A stretch of DNA of 15,967 nt from Chloroflexota bacterium (GCA_023430545.1 JAEZAF010000191.1:1-15967); one strand, 5' to 3'; shown: positions 1 to 8,709, counted from the first letter of the stretch. Numbers and translations are program-made. The notes: generated from the letters alone by a model not told the origin.

Positions 1-3000
1 ACTTCGTCGATGTCCTGCTCATCCAGCGGCTGGACCTTGAGTGCGGAGCCGGGGGCAATACGATGGCGAATGGCATCGACGGTCAGGCGCATTTCCGGCT
101 GAATACGCTGGTAGATCACGCCGCCGGTCATGCCTGCACCCACCCACGGACCTGGATCACCGAGTACCAGCACGCGGCCGCTGGTCATATACTCGCAGGC
201 GTAACCCTTGAGATTCGAGCGTGCTGCGAGTCCGCCGAGTTCATCGCGCAGCGGAGCCGTGATTTCCCCACCGAAGATCACATCGGCACCGCTCAGTCGG
301 ATGCAGGCGCGGGTATCGGCATTGCCCTGCACGATGAAGGTCCCACCCTGTGCGCCATAGGCGAAGCTCTTGCCGACCGAGCCGTCCAGACGCACACCGT
401 TATGATTCAGACCCTTCAGCACGGCAATGGTCCCACCGCGTGCGCACTTGCCGACGCCGTCCTGTGCGCCGCCTTCGATCAGGATATCGACTGGCGCGTC
501 GAGGAATGCGCCGACGCCGTTCCCAGGGATAGCCGAGTTGCTGAAACTCAGATGCACGGCTTCTACCCGATCCGCATCCGGGAACTCATTACGCTTCAGT
601 GCGCCGCTCAGATGCGTACCCAGAGCGCGGTCCATCGCCATGACCTGTTCGTCGTCGTAGGTCATCTCGTAATCGCCATGCGCCACACTTTCCGCGACGA
701 CGGCGGTAATCTGCTTGCTGAGGGTGTTACGCGGACGGGTGAGACGCGGCCCCCCTTCACGGACAGAAGTCTTCGACTGCTGCGGGACACGCTTCAACAG
801 CGGCCCCAGATCAATGGTATCGTGCATCGCGATCTGTTCCAGCAGATCGGTGCGCCCGACGAAGTCCGTGATCTTCCGTATACCGAGTCTGGCTGACCAA
901 TCGCGCAGATCCTGCTCGATCATCCCGAAGACGTTGACGATTCCCTGAACGGCGCTTTCGAATTCACGCGGTTCAAACGACTTCAGACCCTTAAGCGCGG
1001 CTTCTTCCCGTGTGCGGATATGCGTCGTGATGCCGACATGACAGGTGCCCTCATGACACTTGCGGCAGATGGTACAGCCAACGGCGACCATCGCCATTGT
1101 GCCGAAGCCGACGCGATTTGCGCCGAGGCACATCATCTTGATAACATCGCGACCGGTCTTCATGCCGCCGTCGGTCCAGATCTCGACCTGATCACGCAGG
1201 CCGCTTTCGATCAGGGCGCGATGGGCCAGCCACACACCGACTTCCGCGGGAAGGCCGACATGCCGCAGCGAATGCGCACGCGCCGCACCCGTACCACCTT
1301 CGTATCCGGCGATAGTAACGATATTCGCACCGGCCTTGACGATGCCGACTGCGATAATCCCGACACCCGGCACGACGGGAACCTTGACTGAGATCCGCGC
1401 ACGCGGGTTGGCCGTCTTCAGCTCGTCGATGAGCTGCGCGAGGTCTTCAATCGAATACAGGTCATGGTTGTTGCTCGGTGAGATCAGTGAGACACCGGGC
1501 ACGGTGCTGCGGGCCGCAGCCACCTGTTCGGTGACTTTAAATCCGGGCAGATGCCCTCCTTCACCCGGTTTCGCGCCCTGACCAATCTTGATCTCGATCA
1601 TGTTGACCGAGTTGAGGAACTCGATGTTCACGCCGAACCGCGCCGAGGCAATCTGCTGGCCGCGATTGCGTGGATACTTGCCCATAATATCCTGAAGCTC
1701 GCCGCCCTCACCGTTGACTGTGATGATGTTCAGACGGTAGGCCGCTTCTGCATAGGCCTTATATGACAGTTCACCCTGAGAGCCGAAGGACATCGCGCCG
1801 ATGAACACCGGCAGGCTGTGATCGCGCACGGTCAGGTCGATGTCTGCGGGATTCAGCGTGCTCTGGTTGGCAGACTTGAAGCCGAGGATATGACGGATCG
1901 AGACCGGCTGCTTCTGCTCCAGTTCCTGCACGGCGTTGAGATAGGTTTCGTATGCACCTTCACCCAGCGCGACATCTTCCGCCTTCTTCCAGATCTTGGG
2001 ATAGAAGCGCTCCGGGTTCGCCATCTTGCCAGCGATTTCGCCGCGCATCTCGGCGGCACGCTCTTCGGCTTCCGCCTGAAGATTGCCCCATGTCAGGCCC
2101 CGTCCGTCTCCGCCGTAGTAATTCGGCATTCCGAAGACCGCCGCGACACTCTTGGAGAGGCCAATCGCGCCGAAGCTGTGACCGTAGCCGCGCAGTTCAT
2201 GGCAGCCGATGGTCGATGTGACTTTTTCAATCGCGCCATTCAGCACGCCGAGCATTGCGGCCATACGATCCACGATTTCTTCAGGTGTTGGTGCATCCTT
2301 CGGGGCGCGTGGTGCAATCCCCAGACCGACCGCATACAGTGCATATGGGGACACTGCATTCGCCCCCATGCTGATGACCATCACCAGATCATGCAGGTCG
2401 CGGAGTGCACCGGAACGCACGATCAGGCTGGTTGAACGACGCACGCTCATGCCATCGGTGCCGGGCATCTCCGCCTGACGCAGCGCCTTATCGACCACTG
2501 CGGTCACCAGAATCGGGTCCAGCCACAGACGTTCACCGCTGTACACCTCGGAGTCATCCAGCAGGATACCGAATGCGCCGTTCAGCGCGGCCTCGACCGC
2601 TTCACGAGCAATACGGTTCACCGCTTCATCGACGCGCTCATCCAGTGCCGCGCTTAATGACAGGGTAACGGCATGGGTGCCAAACTGCGCCATCAGATCT
2701 TCGAGCGTGACAGCCCCTTTACGCTGTGCGGCTTCACGCATCAGATTCAGTTCACCGAGTGCGGCGTGTCCACCAGCCAGCAGCGGCGTCGGCAGTTCGA
2801 TGGTCAGTGAGGGACTGCCAGACCCCAGCACGCCGATGGACGGACGCTGTCCGAGGACCATCCGCGTTGAAAACTGAGAGCCTTCGCGCTCACGGTCAAT
2901 CGCCGGATTGGTGACGACCGCCACCACTTCCTTGAAGTAATCGGAGACATTTACGCGGGTGTTGCTGAGGGCGGCCAGCGGGCCATCCCATCCGAGCGAA

Positions 3001-4874
3001 CCAATCTGTTCCTTGCTGGACTCGGTGATCGATTCGATCACACTGGTGTGATACCGTTCCCATCCCAGCGCCGCCATCGTGCTGTTGTTCAGCGGGGCAG
3101 GGCGTGACTTCCATTCGTATTCGATGGTCTCTTCTTCAGTCACCACCGGTGTATCAACTGGCGCGACTGCTTCTTCGATCAGCATGGCCGATGCCGTCTG
3201 TGTATCCAGCACATTGACAGGGGCAACCACTACCGCTTCGCCGGTTTCCAGCTCGACTGGTGTTTCCGCGACTGCCACAGCCCGTGTCTGCTGCGTGACC
3301 GCCGCCGCTGGCAGCATAGATGCACCGGAAGGTCCGCTGGTGTAAGCCGGTGTGCCGAGTGCGCTCGCAGAAGCCGCGTAGCCGCCGTTGGAGCCGCCGT
3401 TGGTGGTGTAAACACCATTCCCGCCATTCGCACCGTTCACATGGCTGCCATTCCCGTTCCCGTTACTGTATGTATTGCTGTACGGGGCATACGCCGGGAT
3501 GCGGTCGCTGGGCAGATCATCGGAGAGATGCGGTGTGCGGTCACGGTGACGGTTGTAGACATAACGCTGGATGGCCGGATAATCGAGCCGTTCGACCGAA
3601 TGGCCGGGGCGGATGCGCAGGGCGATCTTCTCACCCGGGGCCATCGGCTTGGGATCGACGCTCATCGCATCCAGCGGGTAGACACCACGCTCGGAAGTTG
3701 CGAAGTATTCCTTTTCGGTTTCGCCGAACCACAGCGGACGCAGGCCGAGCGCGTCCACACTGAACACGCACAGATCATCGAGACGGGCCGCAATCGCTGC
3801 CGGTCCCTGCGCGAATGGGCCGAACGAGTGGCGGATCTGCTGGTACAGGGCGCGAATGCGGGGATCGCCGTCGATCAGATCATGCTCAAACGGCGGGAAG
3901 ATATACTCCATCGCCTCGATCAGATCCATCCCGTATTCCATGCACAGCGCCTGAATCACGCGGTCCACATCCTGCGAGTCTGAGTTGCTCGGTTCCAGCG
4001 GGATACCAAGCATGGCGGCTTCCATGCGGAAACGAGAGATCGTGTTGAATTCACCGTTGTGTCCGAGCAGGCCGAAGGGCTGAGCGCGTTCGAAAATCGG
4101 ATTGGTATTGGTGCTGTAGCGGGCATGTCCCAGTGTGACCGTCGAGGCGAAATCGGGATCACGCAGTTCGGGATAATAGCGGCGCAGGATCTCGACTGTC
4201 CCCTGCACTTTATACACCACACTGTGTGCAGAGAAGGACGGGAAATGCACCTTCAGGTTGCGTTCCAGCGATACCTGTAAATCGAACAGGGTCTTGTCGA
4301 GCTTGTCAGTTGGCACCTGACCATTCATCCCGGCGATCTGCCAGAAGACCGGCTGATGCTTTTCGGCATTCGGCCCAAGCACTGCCGGATTGACCGTGCC
4401 CGGCTCATCCATCAGCACCTGAAGGCCAGCCGCAGCAATCCGTGCGCAGATATTATCCACCAGCGACTGCGCACGACTGCGCTCGGCATGGGGGATCATC
4501 AGATGTGCAACCCAGAAGTTGCGATCCGTCACCAGTGAGGAACGCAGACCCTGACGCGACAGACGCTTGTTCCACAGCAGGCGCGGGATATCAGTCAGAA
4601 TGCCGACACCGTCGCCTTCGCCGTCGATGTAGCCGGTACGGTGGCCCATACGGGCGAGTCCTTCAATCGTCCGTTTGACGTTGCCGTGTGTCGGCTGGCC
4701 GCCCTTGCGCACCGCGCAGATCAGGGCACACGCATCGCGTTCATAGATATCAATCGGGTGTCGTTCGTCGGCGTCTGGTGAAGAGACAAAATCAGCAGCC
4801 CGTGTGTAATCCTCAAGATCCCGGTGCTGCTGATGAAGGTAGTCGTCTGTTGAAGGTTTGCGCATGTGATGCAT
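1..4874 (-). CDS. gltB: Glutamate synthase large chain (GltB), 3' end cut by left edge
   Basis: This cytoplasmic enzyme makes two glutamates from glutamine and 2-oxoglutarate. The frame is open for 1624 codons with no stop. Seen: a 48-residue leader, then Cys49 in ERDAC, the expected N-terminal nucleophile of a class II glutaminase after propeptide removal; GHARYSTNTNP near 249 and GHNGEFNT near 270; a low-complexity linker at about 466-583; the central domain from about 590; the FMN/2-oxoglutarate barrel with VKVPVVPGVG near 1162 and GYEGGTGAAR at 1190-1199 (canonical GHDGGTGA); three cysteines C1267, C1273 and C1278 in the [3Fe-4S] spacing, plus an extra C1270; then the start of the GXGXG beta-helix domain. 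The C-terminus should lie about 50-100 residues beyond the edge. ATG at 4874 is chosen because AAAGG lies 7 nt upstream; the in-frame ATG at 4865 is too far from it. No gltD is in view. Confidence 0.97.
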   Translation of the reverse strand, partial: MHHMRKPSTDDYLHQQHRDLEDYTRAADFVSSPDADERHPIDIYERDACALICAVRKGGQPTHGNVKRTIEGLARMGHRTGYIDGEGDGVGILTDIPRLLWNKRLSRQGLRSSLVTDRNFWVAHLMIPHAERSRAQSLVDNICARIAAAGLQVLMDEPGTVNPAVLGPNAEKHQPVFWQIAGMNGQVPTDKLDKTLFDLQVSLERNLKVHFPSFSAHSVVYKVQGTVEILRRYYPELRDPDFASTVTLGHARYSTNTNPIFERAQPFGLLGHNGEFNTISRFRMEAAMLGIPLEPSNSDSQDVDRVIQALCMEYGMDLIEAMEYIFPPFEHDLIDGDPRIRALYQQIRHSFGPFAQGPAAIAARLDDLCVFSVDALGLRPLWFGETEKEYFATSERGVYPLDAMSVDPKPMAPGEKIALRIRPGHSVERLDYPAIQRYVYNRHRDRTPHLSDDLPSDRIPAYAPYSNTYSNGNGNGSHVNGANGGNGVYTTNGGSNGGYAASASALGTPAYTSGPSGASMLPAAAVTQQTRAVAVAETPVELETGEAVVVAPVNVLDTQTASAMLIEEAVAPVDTPVVTEEETIEYEWKSRPAPLNNSTMAALGWERYHTSVIESITESSKEQIGSLGWDGPLAALSNTRVNVSDYFKEVVAVVTNPAIDREREGSQFSTRMVLGQRPSIGVLGSGSPSLTIELPTPLLAGGHAALGELNLMREAAQRKGAVTLEDLMAQFGTHAVTLSLSAALDERVDEAVNRIAREAVEAALNGAFGILLDDSEVYSGERLWLDPILVTAVVDKALRQAEMPGTDGMSVRRSTSLIVRSGALRDLHDLVMVISMGANAVSPYALYAVGLGIAPRAPKDAPTPEEIVDRMAAMLGVLNGAIEKVTSTIGCHELRGYGHSFGAIGLSKSVAAVFGMPNYYGGDGRGLTWGNLQAEAEERAAEMRGEIAGKMANPERFYPKIWKKAEDVALGEGAYETYLNAVQELEQKQPVSIRHILGFKSANQSTLNPADIDLTVRDHSLPVFIGAMSFGSQGELSYKAYAEAAYRLNIITVNGEGGELQDIMGKYPRNRGQQIASARFGVNIEFLNSVNMIEIKIGQGAKPGEGGHLPGFKVTEQVAAARSTVPGVSLISPSNNHDLYSIEDLAQLIDELKTANPRARISVKVPVVPGVGIIAVGIVKAGANIVTIAGYEGGTGAARAHSLRHVGLPAEVGVWLAHRALIESGLRDQVEIWTDGGMKTGRDVIKMMCLGANRVGFGTMAMVAVGCTICRKCHEGTCHVGITTHIRTREEAALKGLKSFEPREFESAVQGIVNVFGMIEQDLRDWSARLGIRKITDFVGRTDLLEQIAMHDTIDLGPLLKRVPQQSKTSVREGGPRLTRPRNTLSKQITAVVAESVAHGDYEMTYDDEQVMAMDRALGTHLSGALKRNEFPDADRVEAVHLSFSNSAIPGNGVGAFLDAPVDILIEGGAQDGVGKCARGGTIAVLKGLNHNGVRLDGSVGKSFAYGAQGGTFIVQGNADTRACIRLSGADVIFGGEITAPLRDELGGLAARSNLKGYACEYMTSGRVLVLGDPGPWVGAGMTGGVIYQRIQPEMRLTVDAIRHRIAPGSALKVQPLDEQDIDE

Positions 4875-5053
4875 CGCCAACCCTTTCCTCTGGTTATGGT
4901 CTCGGTCGGTAGCGAGGCCCCTGCGTGGAAACAATGACTGATCTGGGATGGATGGGCACTAACAGCCCGTGCTGTAAAAGAACCCGATGGATTCTGTTCT
5001 TCAGCCGGGCGATTGGCCGGTAGCCATTGTTTTGTTTTCACAAAAATTGGGAC

Positions 5054-5082
5054 ACTCTTTGCAGTTAACCATAACAAAGAGT
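5054..5082. promoter_or_regulatory. Operator-like palindrome upstream of gltB
   Basis: Perfect 8-bp arms ACTCTTTG and CAAAGAGT are separated by 13 bp, 180 bp upstream of the gltB start. The geometry fits a dimeric regulator site or a leader hairpin. No regulator can be assigned. The gene-free stretch 4875-5193 otherwise holds a possible promoter at 5126-5155 and a GC-rich leader with small stems (for example GGGC/GCCC around 4957-4969), and no credible small gene. Confidence 0.4.
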
Positions 5083-5125
5083 CAAAGTAGGGTGTACGGA
5101 CAATCTATTTGAACTTAATCCGTCT

Positions 5126-5155
5126 CTTATATTGCAATGTATACAAACTACCCAA
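5126..5155 (-). promoter_or_regulatory. Possible gltB promoter
   Basis: On the minus strand TTGGGT (3/6 to the -35 consensus), an 18-bp spacer and TATAAG (5/6 to the -10 consensus). It would give a leader of about 240 nt in front of gltB, with the 5054-5082 palindrome inside the leader. The weak -35 box keeps this tentative. Confidence 0.3.
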
Positions 5156-5193
5156 TTTGAGGTCGGGTTTTTGTCAGTAACTTACGCATCCTG

Positions 5194-5763
5194 TTAAGCG
5201 TCTGTGAAGATCTCTTCGACGCTCAGGCTGAATCCCGGCAGAATATCGCCACCGCCGAGGGTGCCATCACTCGGTACTTTGTACACGCGGAATGTTTTGC
5301 GTGGAGAGCGTGTGCAGACATCGACTGACCGACTCTCAGGATGCACAATCCACACCAGCGCCGAGCCATTCTTGAGGAAGAACAGGGCGCTTTCAGCCAC
5401 GGTCATGGTGTCGCCTTCATCCTGCTGAATCAGCACGGCGATATCCGGCATATACGGCGTGAAGCCCTGTTTGGTCAGCGGCTGTGTGCGTTCAAAGCTG
5501 ACAAAGGCCACATGCGGCACACGCACATTCTGCGCATCCCGTGCCCGATAAAAACCAGTGTGATTGACTACCTGGCCGAGCTTGCGCGGACGGATATAAT
5601 CCAGCAGCAGGCTGGTGATGTGAGCGGTCAGCGTCTGTGTGGTGTCATCAATAATACGCTGTACCGGCAGCCCATTGCGCAGTTCCACATGGACACCCGG
5701 TACCTGATGTTCCTGAACCAGTTTCCAGAAATGATCGATGGTCAGATTAGGCCGCTGTACCAT
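5194..5763 (-). CDS. Uma2-family (DUF820) protein, probably catalytically degenerate
   Basis: 189 aa, the usual length of Uma2 proteins, a PD-(D/E)xK nuclease-like family often multiplied in Chloroflexota and cyanobacteria. Family landmarks: ELRNG at 27-31, RVPHVAFVSFER at 81-92, MPDIAVLI at 105-112, NGSALVWIVHPE at 132-143, and the C-terminal LPGFSLSVEEIF at 175-186. The family pattern is roughly VPDVAFVS, then PDLVVEVLSP, then KxxEYL. By manual alignment the first catalytic Asp is His84, the Glu is Leu111, and the Lys is Ser125, so nuclease activity is doubtful. The spacing between landmarks is kept and the frame is intact, so it is not an obvious pseudogene. ATG at 5763 has AGGT 12 nt upstream and a good promoter about 40 nt upstream. 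The role of the family is poorly known. Confidence 0.85.
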   Translation of the reverse strand: MVQRPNLTIDHFWKLVQEHQVPGVHVELRNGLPVQRIIDDTTQTLTAHITSLLLDYIRPRKLGQVVNHTGFYRARDAQNVRVPHVAFVSFERTQPLTKQGFTPYMPDIAVLIQQDEGDTMTVAESALFFLKNGSALVWIVHPESRSVDVCTRSPRKTFRVYKVPSDGTLGGGDILPGFSLSVEEIFTDA

Positions 5764-5800
5764 AGAGTATTGTTACCTGTTTTGATCTCATCTACACATG

Positions 5801-5829
5801 ACAATAGGACGAAGTCCCGTTTTTGGCAA
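5801..5829 (-). promoter_or_regulatory. Probable promoter of the Uma2-family gene
   Basis: On the minus strand TTGCCA (5/6), 17-bp spacer, TATTGT (4/6). The predicted start of transcription is near 5794, about 30 nt before the ATG at 5763. It implies that the gene is transcribed separately from the phosphofructokinase upstream. Confidence 0.5.
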
Positions 5830-5876
5830 GTAGCAGAACGAAAGCTGTGGATCGCCTCACATCCCGCCCCGATGCA

Positions 5877-6965
5877 TCACCCAAACGTGATATCGAGATC
5901 CCGCGCAATGCCGACCATCTCACCGTTGGGATCGACAAATTTCATGCGGATCGCTTCTGCCATCGCGACGTCGGTGATTTCATTGCCGCGCATGGCGACC
6001 ATGCGCCCCCATTTCTGTGCAGATACCAGCCGCACAGCTTCCACTCCGAAGCAGGTCGAGAGCATCCGGTCACGCGGTGTTGGAGAGCCGCCGCGCTGCA
6101 TGTGGCCTAACACCGTCACGCGCACCTCAGCGTCCAGCTTCAGACCGATAGCATTGCCCACCAGAAAGCCAACGCCCCCCAAACGACTCTGTGCCAGCGC
6201 CCCGCTCATCTGATAATACTGCTGTTCGCCGCCTTTGGCTGCCGCGCCTTCGGCCACCACGATCAGGCTGTAATGACGCCCTTCATTCCGCAGCGCCCGG
6301 ATCTTGTCGCACACCACGTCGATGTCATACGGGATCTCAGGGATCAGCACGGCATCTGCGCCGCCAGCGATACCGGTCTGAAGTGCGATCCAGCCTGCGT
6401 TGCGTCCCATCACTTCCAGCACCATCACGCGATGATGGCTTTCCGCTGTAGTCCGCAGCCGCGCCAGCGCTTCGGTCGCGGTATTCAGGGCAGTATCGAA
6501 TCCGAAGGTAACATCCGTGCCGGCCAGATCGTTATCAATCGTCTTGGGCACGCCGACGATGTGCGCCCCCATCTCGACCAGCTTGTTGGCAATCGCAATC
6601 GTGCCATCGCCCCCGGCCACGATCAGTCCATGCAGATCCAGTTCCTGCAAGCGTTCCAGCGCTTCATGGGAGACGTCTTCATACTGAACAGTGCCATCAG
6701 GCTGCTCCACCCGTCGCGAAAACGGGTTGCCGCGATTCGCTGCACCCAGAATCGTCCCACCCTGCGCCAGCAGATTATGCACGCGAGTAGGGTCGAGTTC
6801 GATCACCGGCTGACGTGCTAACAGACCGTCGAAGCCTTCGCGAATGCCGACTACATCCCAGCCATAACGCTTCGCGGTCAGCACCACAGCGCGGATGACC
6901 GCGTTGAGTCCGGGTGCATCGCCCCCAGCCGTGAGGATGCCGATACGCTGCTGTCCTGTCGTCAT
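5877..6965 (-). CDS. pfkA: 6-phosphofructokinase (ATP type by residue)
   Basis: 362 aa; phosphorylates fructose 6-phosphate to fructose 1,6-bisphosphate in glycolysis. Motifs: GILTAGGDAPGLNAVIR at 9-25 (phosphate-binding loop), GGDGT at 118-122, PKTIDND at 140-146 with the catalytic Asp, MGRNAGW at 186-192 (fructose 6-phosphate contacts), and GHMQRGG near the C-terminus. The Gly at 121 (position 104 in E. coli PfkA) is the ATP-type residue; PPi enzymes have Asp there. The Lys at 141 (E. coli 124) is Gly in classical ATP enzymes and Lys in PPi-type and actinobacterial-type ones, so this is the mixed group. It is about 40 residues longer than E. coli PfkA. Start ATG 6965 has AAGGA 6 nt upstream. 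A 76-codon upstream extension is rejected because it overlaps the neighbouring gene and lies outside the conserved domain. Confidence 0.95.
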   Translation of the reverse strand: MTTGQQRIGILTAGGDAPGLNAVIRAVVLTAKRYGWDVVGIREGFDGLLARQPVIELDPTRVHNLLAQGGTILGAANRGNPFSRRVEQPDGTVQYEDVSHEALERLQELDLHGLIVAGGDGTIAIANKLVEMGAHIVGVPKTIDNDLAGTDVTFGFDTALNTATEALARLRTTAESHHRVMVLEVMGRNAGWIALQTGIAGGADAVLIPEIPYDIDVVCDKIRALRNEGRHYSLIVVAEGAAAKGGEQQYYQMSGALAQSRLGGVGFLVGNAIGLKLDAEVRVTVLGHMQRGGSPTPRDRMLSTCFGVEAVRLVSAQKWGRMVAMRGNEITDVAMAEAIRMKFVDPNGEMVGIARDLDITFG

Positions 6966-7005
6966 AACCAGTCCTTCAGTTGCTGTATAGGCCCGTGATG
7001 GGCAC

Positions 7006-7034
7006 GTTATAGGTGATGGATGATACGCTGTCGT
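7006..7034 (-). promoter_or_regulatory. Possible pfkA promoter
   Basis: On the minus strand ACGACA (4/6), 17-bp spacer, TATAAC (5/6). Transcription would start near 6998, giving a leader of about 33 nt that begins with a GCCC-5-GGGC stem (6991-7003). Confidence 0.4.
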
Positions 7035-7135
7035 TAAAACGTTGAAATCCGCCCGATTCGATGCATCCGGTGCGGTCCGTCTTTCTATTGTCTGTATCAA
7101 TGAGGAGTCGCTGGTGGTCGGCTGACCCTCAGCAG

Positions 7136-7894
7136 TTAGCGGCCTGCCGCATCCGCCGTCGCCGTGGGATCCGGTGCGCTGGCGTTGTCCCACATCACCT
7201 CGTACTGGTTTTTCCAGTACTCAAACCAGTGTTGAGAGCTGTCGCGGCGGATCTCAATATGCATGCGTTCCTGAATCTGCTGATTGCTGTAGCCATAAAA
7301 TTCTACAATCAGTCGTCCATCGCGCCCTTCAGGATCGACGACGATCATACTGAAGCCGGGGCTGTAGGGCAGCAGACGGTACTCGATACGGCCATTCTTC
7401 GAAACCTCTGTCACCCGTCCGAGGGTATCCTGCACCTGCTGAATATCGCCCAGCAGATCGTGAATCTTATCGAGCTGCTGCTGAAGAATAGCGACCGATG
7501 CTGTCTCTTTGGGATTCTGCATCAGCACGCGCATCGTCCCGCCCCGGTCCAGAATCTCGCTTTTGATTGCGTCTGCCGAGCGGATCACATTGACAGCCGA
7601 AGGCCCATAGACCCACAGTGTGTGTCCACCGTGGATAAACTCACGCAGCGGTCGGAAGTCCTTGCGATCATGCAGCACATCATCCAGGTCGATGGTGCGC
7701 CGTTCCTGTGTGACGGATTTCAGCACCAGCAGAGCGACCGCCGCCAGCAGCACCGCCATCTGGATATTCAGCGGCACAGCATCCTGTATGAGTGACAGCA
7801 CAATCACGACCAGCGCGACGAAAACGGTGACATACGTCTCAATATTTCTGAAGGCGAAGATGTCATCAAGAATGGTTTTCAGTGTCCGCAGCAT
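7136..7894 (-). CDS. Two-helix membrane protein of unknown function, possible PLD-like soluble domain
   Basis: 252 aa. Two hydrophobic helices at about 21-38 and 42-60 form a hairpin anchor, leaving a large, probably cytoplasmic domain from about 62. That domain has a beta-alpha-beta look: LWVYGPSA at 93-100, then a helix to 116, MRVLMQNP at 121-128, a helical and Gln-rich stretch at 132-160, IEYRLLPYSPGFSMIVVDPEGRDG at 170-193 (residues 170-187 most conserved-looking), and a C-terminal W-rich helix (HWFEYWKNQYEVMW). The order of a YG-x strand, a VLMxNP strand and a late substrate-like strand recalls phospholipase-D-like domains attached to bacterial membranes, but no HxK motif is seen, so this is only a fold guess. 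The last 15 residues are Ala/Asp-rich. The start ATG has AGGAT 10 nt upstream, next to a perfect 6-bp hairpin. Confidence 0.75.
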   Translation of the reverse strand: MLRTLKTILDDIFAFRNIETYVTVFVALVVIVLSLIQDAVPLNIQMAVLLAAVALLVLKSVTQERRTIDLDDVLHDRKDFRPLREFIHGGHTLWVYGPSAVNVIRSADAIKSEILDRGGTMRVLMQNPKETASVAILQQQLDKIHDLLGDIQQVQDTLGRVTEVSKNGRIEYRLLPYSPGFSMIVVDPEGRDGRLIVEFYGYSNQQIQERMHIEIRRDSSQHWFEYWKNQYEVMWDNASAPDPTATADAAGR

Positions 7895-7908
7895 AAATCA
7901 TTACATCC

Positions 7909-7923
7909 TGTGGTGAGACCACA
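7909..7923. promoter_or_regulatory. Hairpin next to the ribosome binding site
   Basis: Perfect inverted repeat TGTGGT-GAG-ACCACA. On the minus-strand transcript it ends immediately before the AGGAT ribosome binding site of the membrane-protein gene, so it could affect translation. No regulator or ligand is apparent. Confidence 0.35.
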
Positions 7924-7949
7924 CAGCACCGTTCAACCCCTGTACCGGT

Positions 7950-7968
7950 GTGAGCGCACTTCGCTCAC
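7950..7968 (-). terminator. Possible hairpin terminator after the lipoprotein gene
   Basis: GTGAGCG and CGCTCAC arms (7 bp) with a 5-nt loop lie in the 233-bp gap between the lipoprotein and membrane-protein genes. No T-run follows on either strand, so it may be a plain RNA structure. The same gap has a second hairpin, GATGC-TTCG-GCATC (8078-8091), with a stable UUCG tetraloop on the plus strand. Nothing else was recognised in 7895-8127. Confidence 0.25.
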
Positions 7969-8127
7969 CGACCAGCAGGGTCTGTTATGACAAACTTATC
8001 AGCATCCTGGGAATATCAGGGCAGCAGCATCATTTCTGATACAGTGCCGCCCTGAGTGATCGCTCAAACTGTTTTCTGATGCTTCGGCATCGAATGCCTT
8101 ACCAGCGGCCTGCGCTCTCTGCGCTCG

Positions 8128-8709
8128 CTACCGTCGGCCACTGCCGCCATACTGCGCGAAGTGTGTGCTGAAGCTCGTACACAGCACCTGATCCGAGGCG
8201 GCGTAGATATAGTGATAGGTGTCATTGTTCGCGGTAAACGTCCCGGAGCCGACGCACGGCTGCGGTTCGGTCGTGCGGGTCTGTGCGCTGCCGCCGATCG
8301 CGCAGTTCAGCAGATTTTCGGTCATGCGATCCTGATTAACAATCGCCAGCGCACCGATCACTGGCTGCGAGATATTGAGCTGTGTATAGATACGTGCATC
8401 CACCGCACCAACTTCGCGGTAACAGTCCGCCATCGACTGAAGCCGGTTCATCGCGACGGTCCCCAACAGATTACCGGTCGCCAGCGAAACACCACCAGTG
8501 ACCGACGTAATCGCCGCGACAATATCGCTGACCGGGCTTGCGCTGTAACCTGTAATGGTCGGGAAATACTGCTGCACCGCCGCCGGGTCATTAGAAGTCT
8601 GCCCGGTGCCGCCACCGCCGACCCCATCCAGCGAACATCCTGTGATCACCAGCATCAGGACCACACTGAATACCACACTCACGAAACGAATCCCGAATTT
8701 ACCAGCCAT
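8128..8709 (-). CDS. Small predicted lipoprotein, function unknown
   Basis: 193 aa. A lipoprotein signal is clear: positively charged start (K4, R8), hydrophobic core 9-22, lipobox ITGC with Cys25 as the expected lipid-modified residue, followed by a Gly/Ser-rich spacer (26-40). The mature part is mostly helical-looking at 45-130 and contains four further Cys residues (94, 136, 152, 177), which could form disulfides. No family is recognised. A very strong ribosome binding site (AAAGGAG, 8 nt before ATG) supports the start and high expression. It follows lspA on the same strand with a 137-bp gap, so it sits just after the gene for the peptidase that would mature it. The C-terminus is Gly/Arg-rich. 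Confidence 0.8.
   Translation of the reverse strand: MAGKFGIRFVSVVFSVVLMLVITGCSLDGVGGGGTGQTSNDPAAVQQYFPTITGYSASPVSDIVAAITSVTGGVSLATGNLLGTVAMNRLQSMADCYREVGAVDARIYTQLNISQPVIGALAIVNQDRMTENLLNCAIGGSAQTRTTEPQPCVGSGTFTANNDTYHYIYAASDQVLCTSFSTHFAQYGGSGRR

Noticed and set aside
63..896. 277-codon plus-strand frame inside gltB
   Set aside because: It is antisense to a strongly conserved part of glutamate synthase; codon bias of the true gene creates open antisense frames.
5807..5825. Hairpin GGAC-GAA-GTCC followed by five Ts on the plus strand as a terminator
   Set aside because: The stem is only 4 bp, no plus-strand gene precedes it, and the sequence overlaps the good minus-strand promoter of the Uma2 gene.
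6966..7193. 76-codon N-terminal extension of phosphofructokinase
   Set aside because: It overlaps the upstream gene, has no family similarity, and an ideal ribosome binding site precedes ATG 6965.
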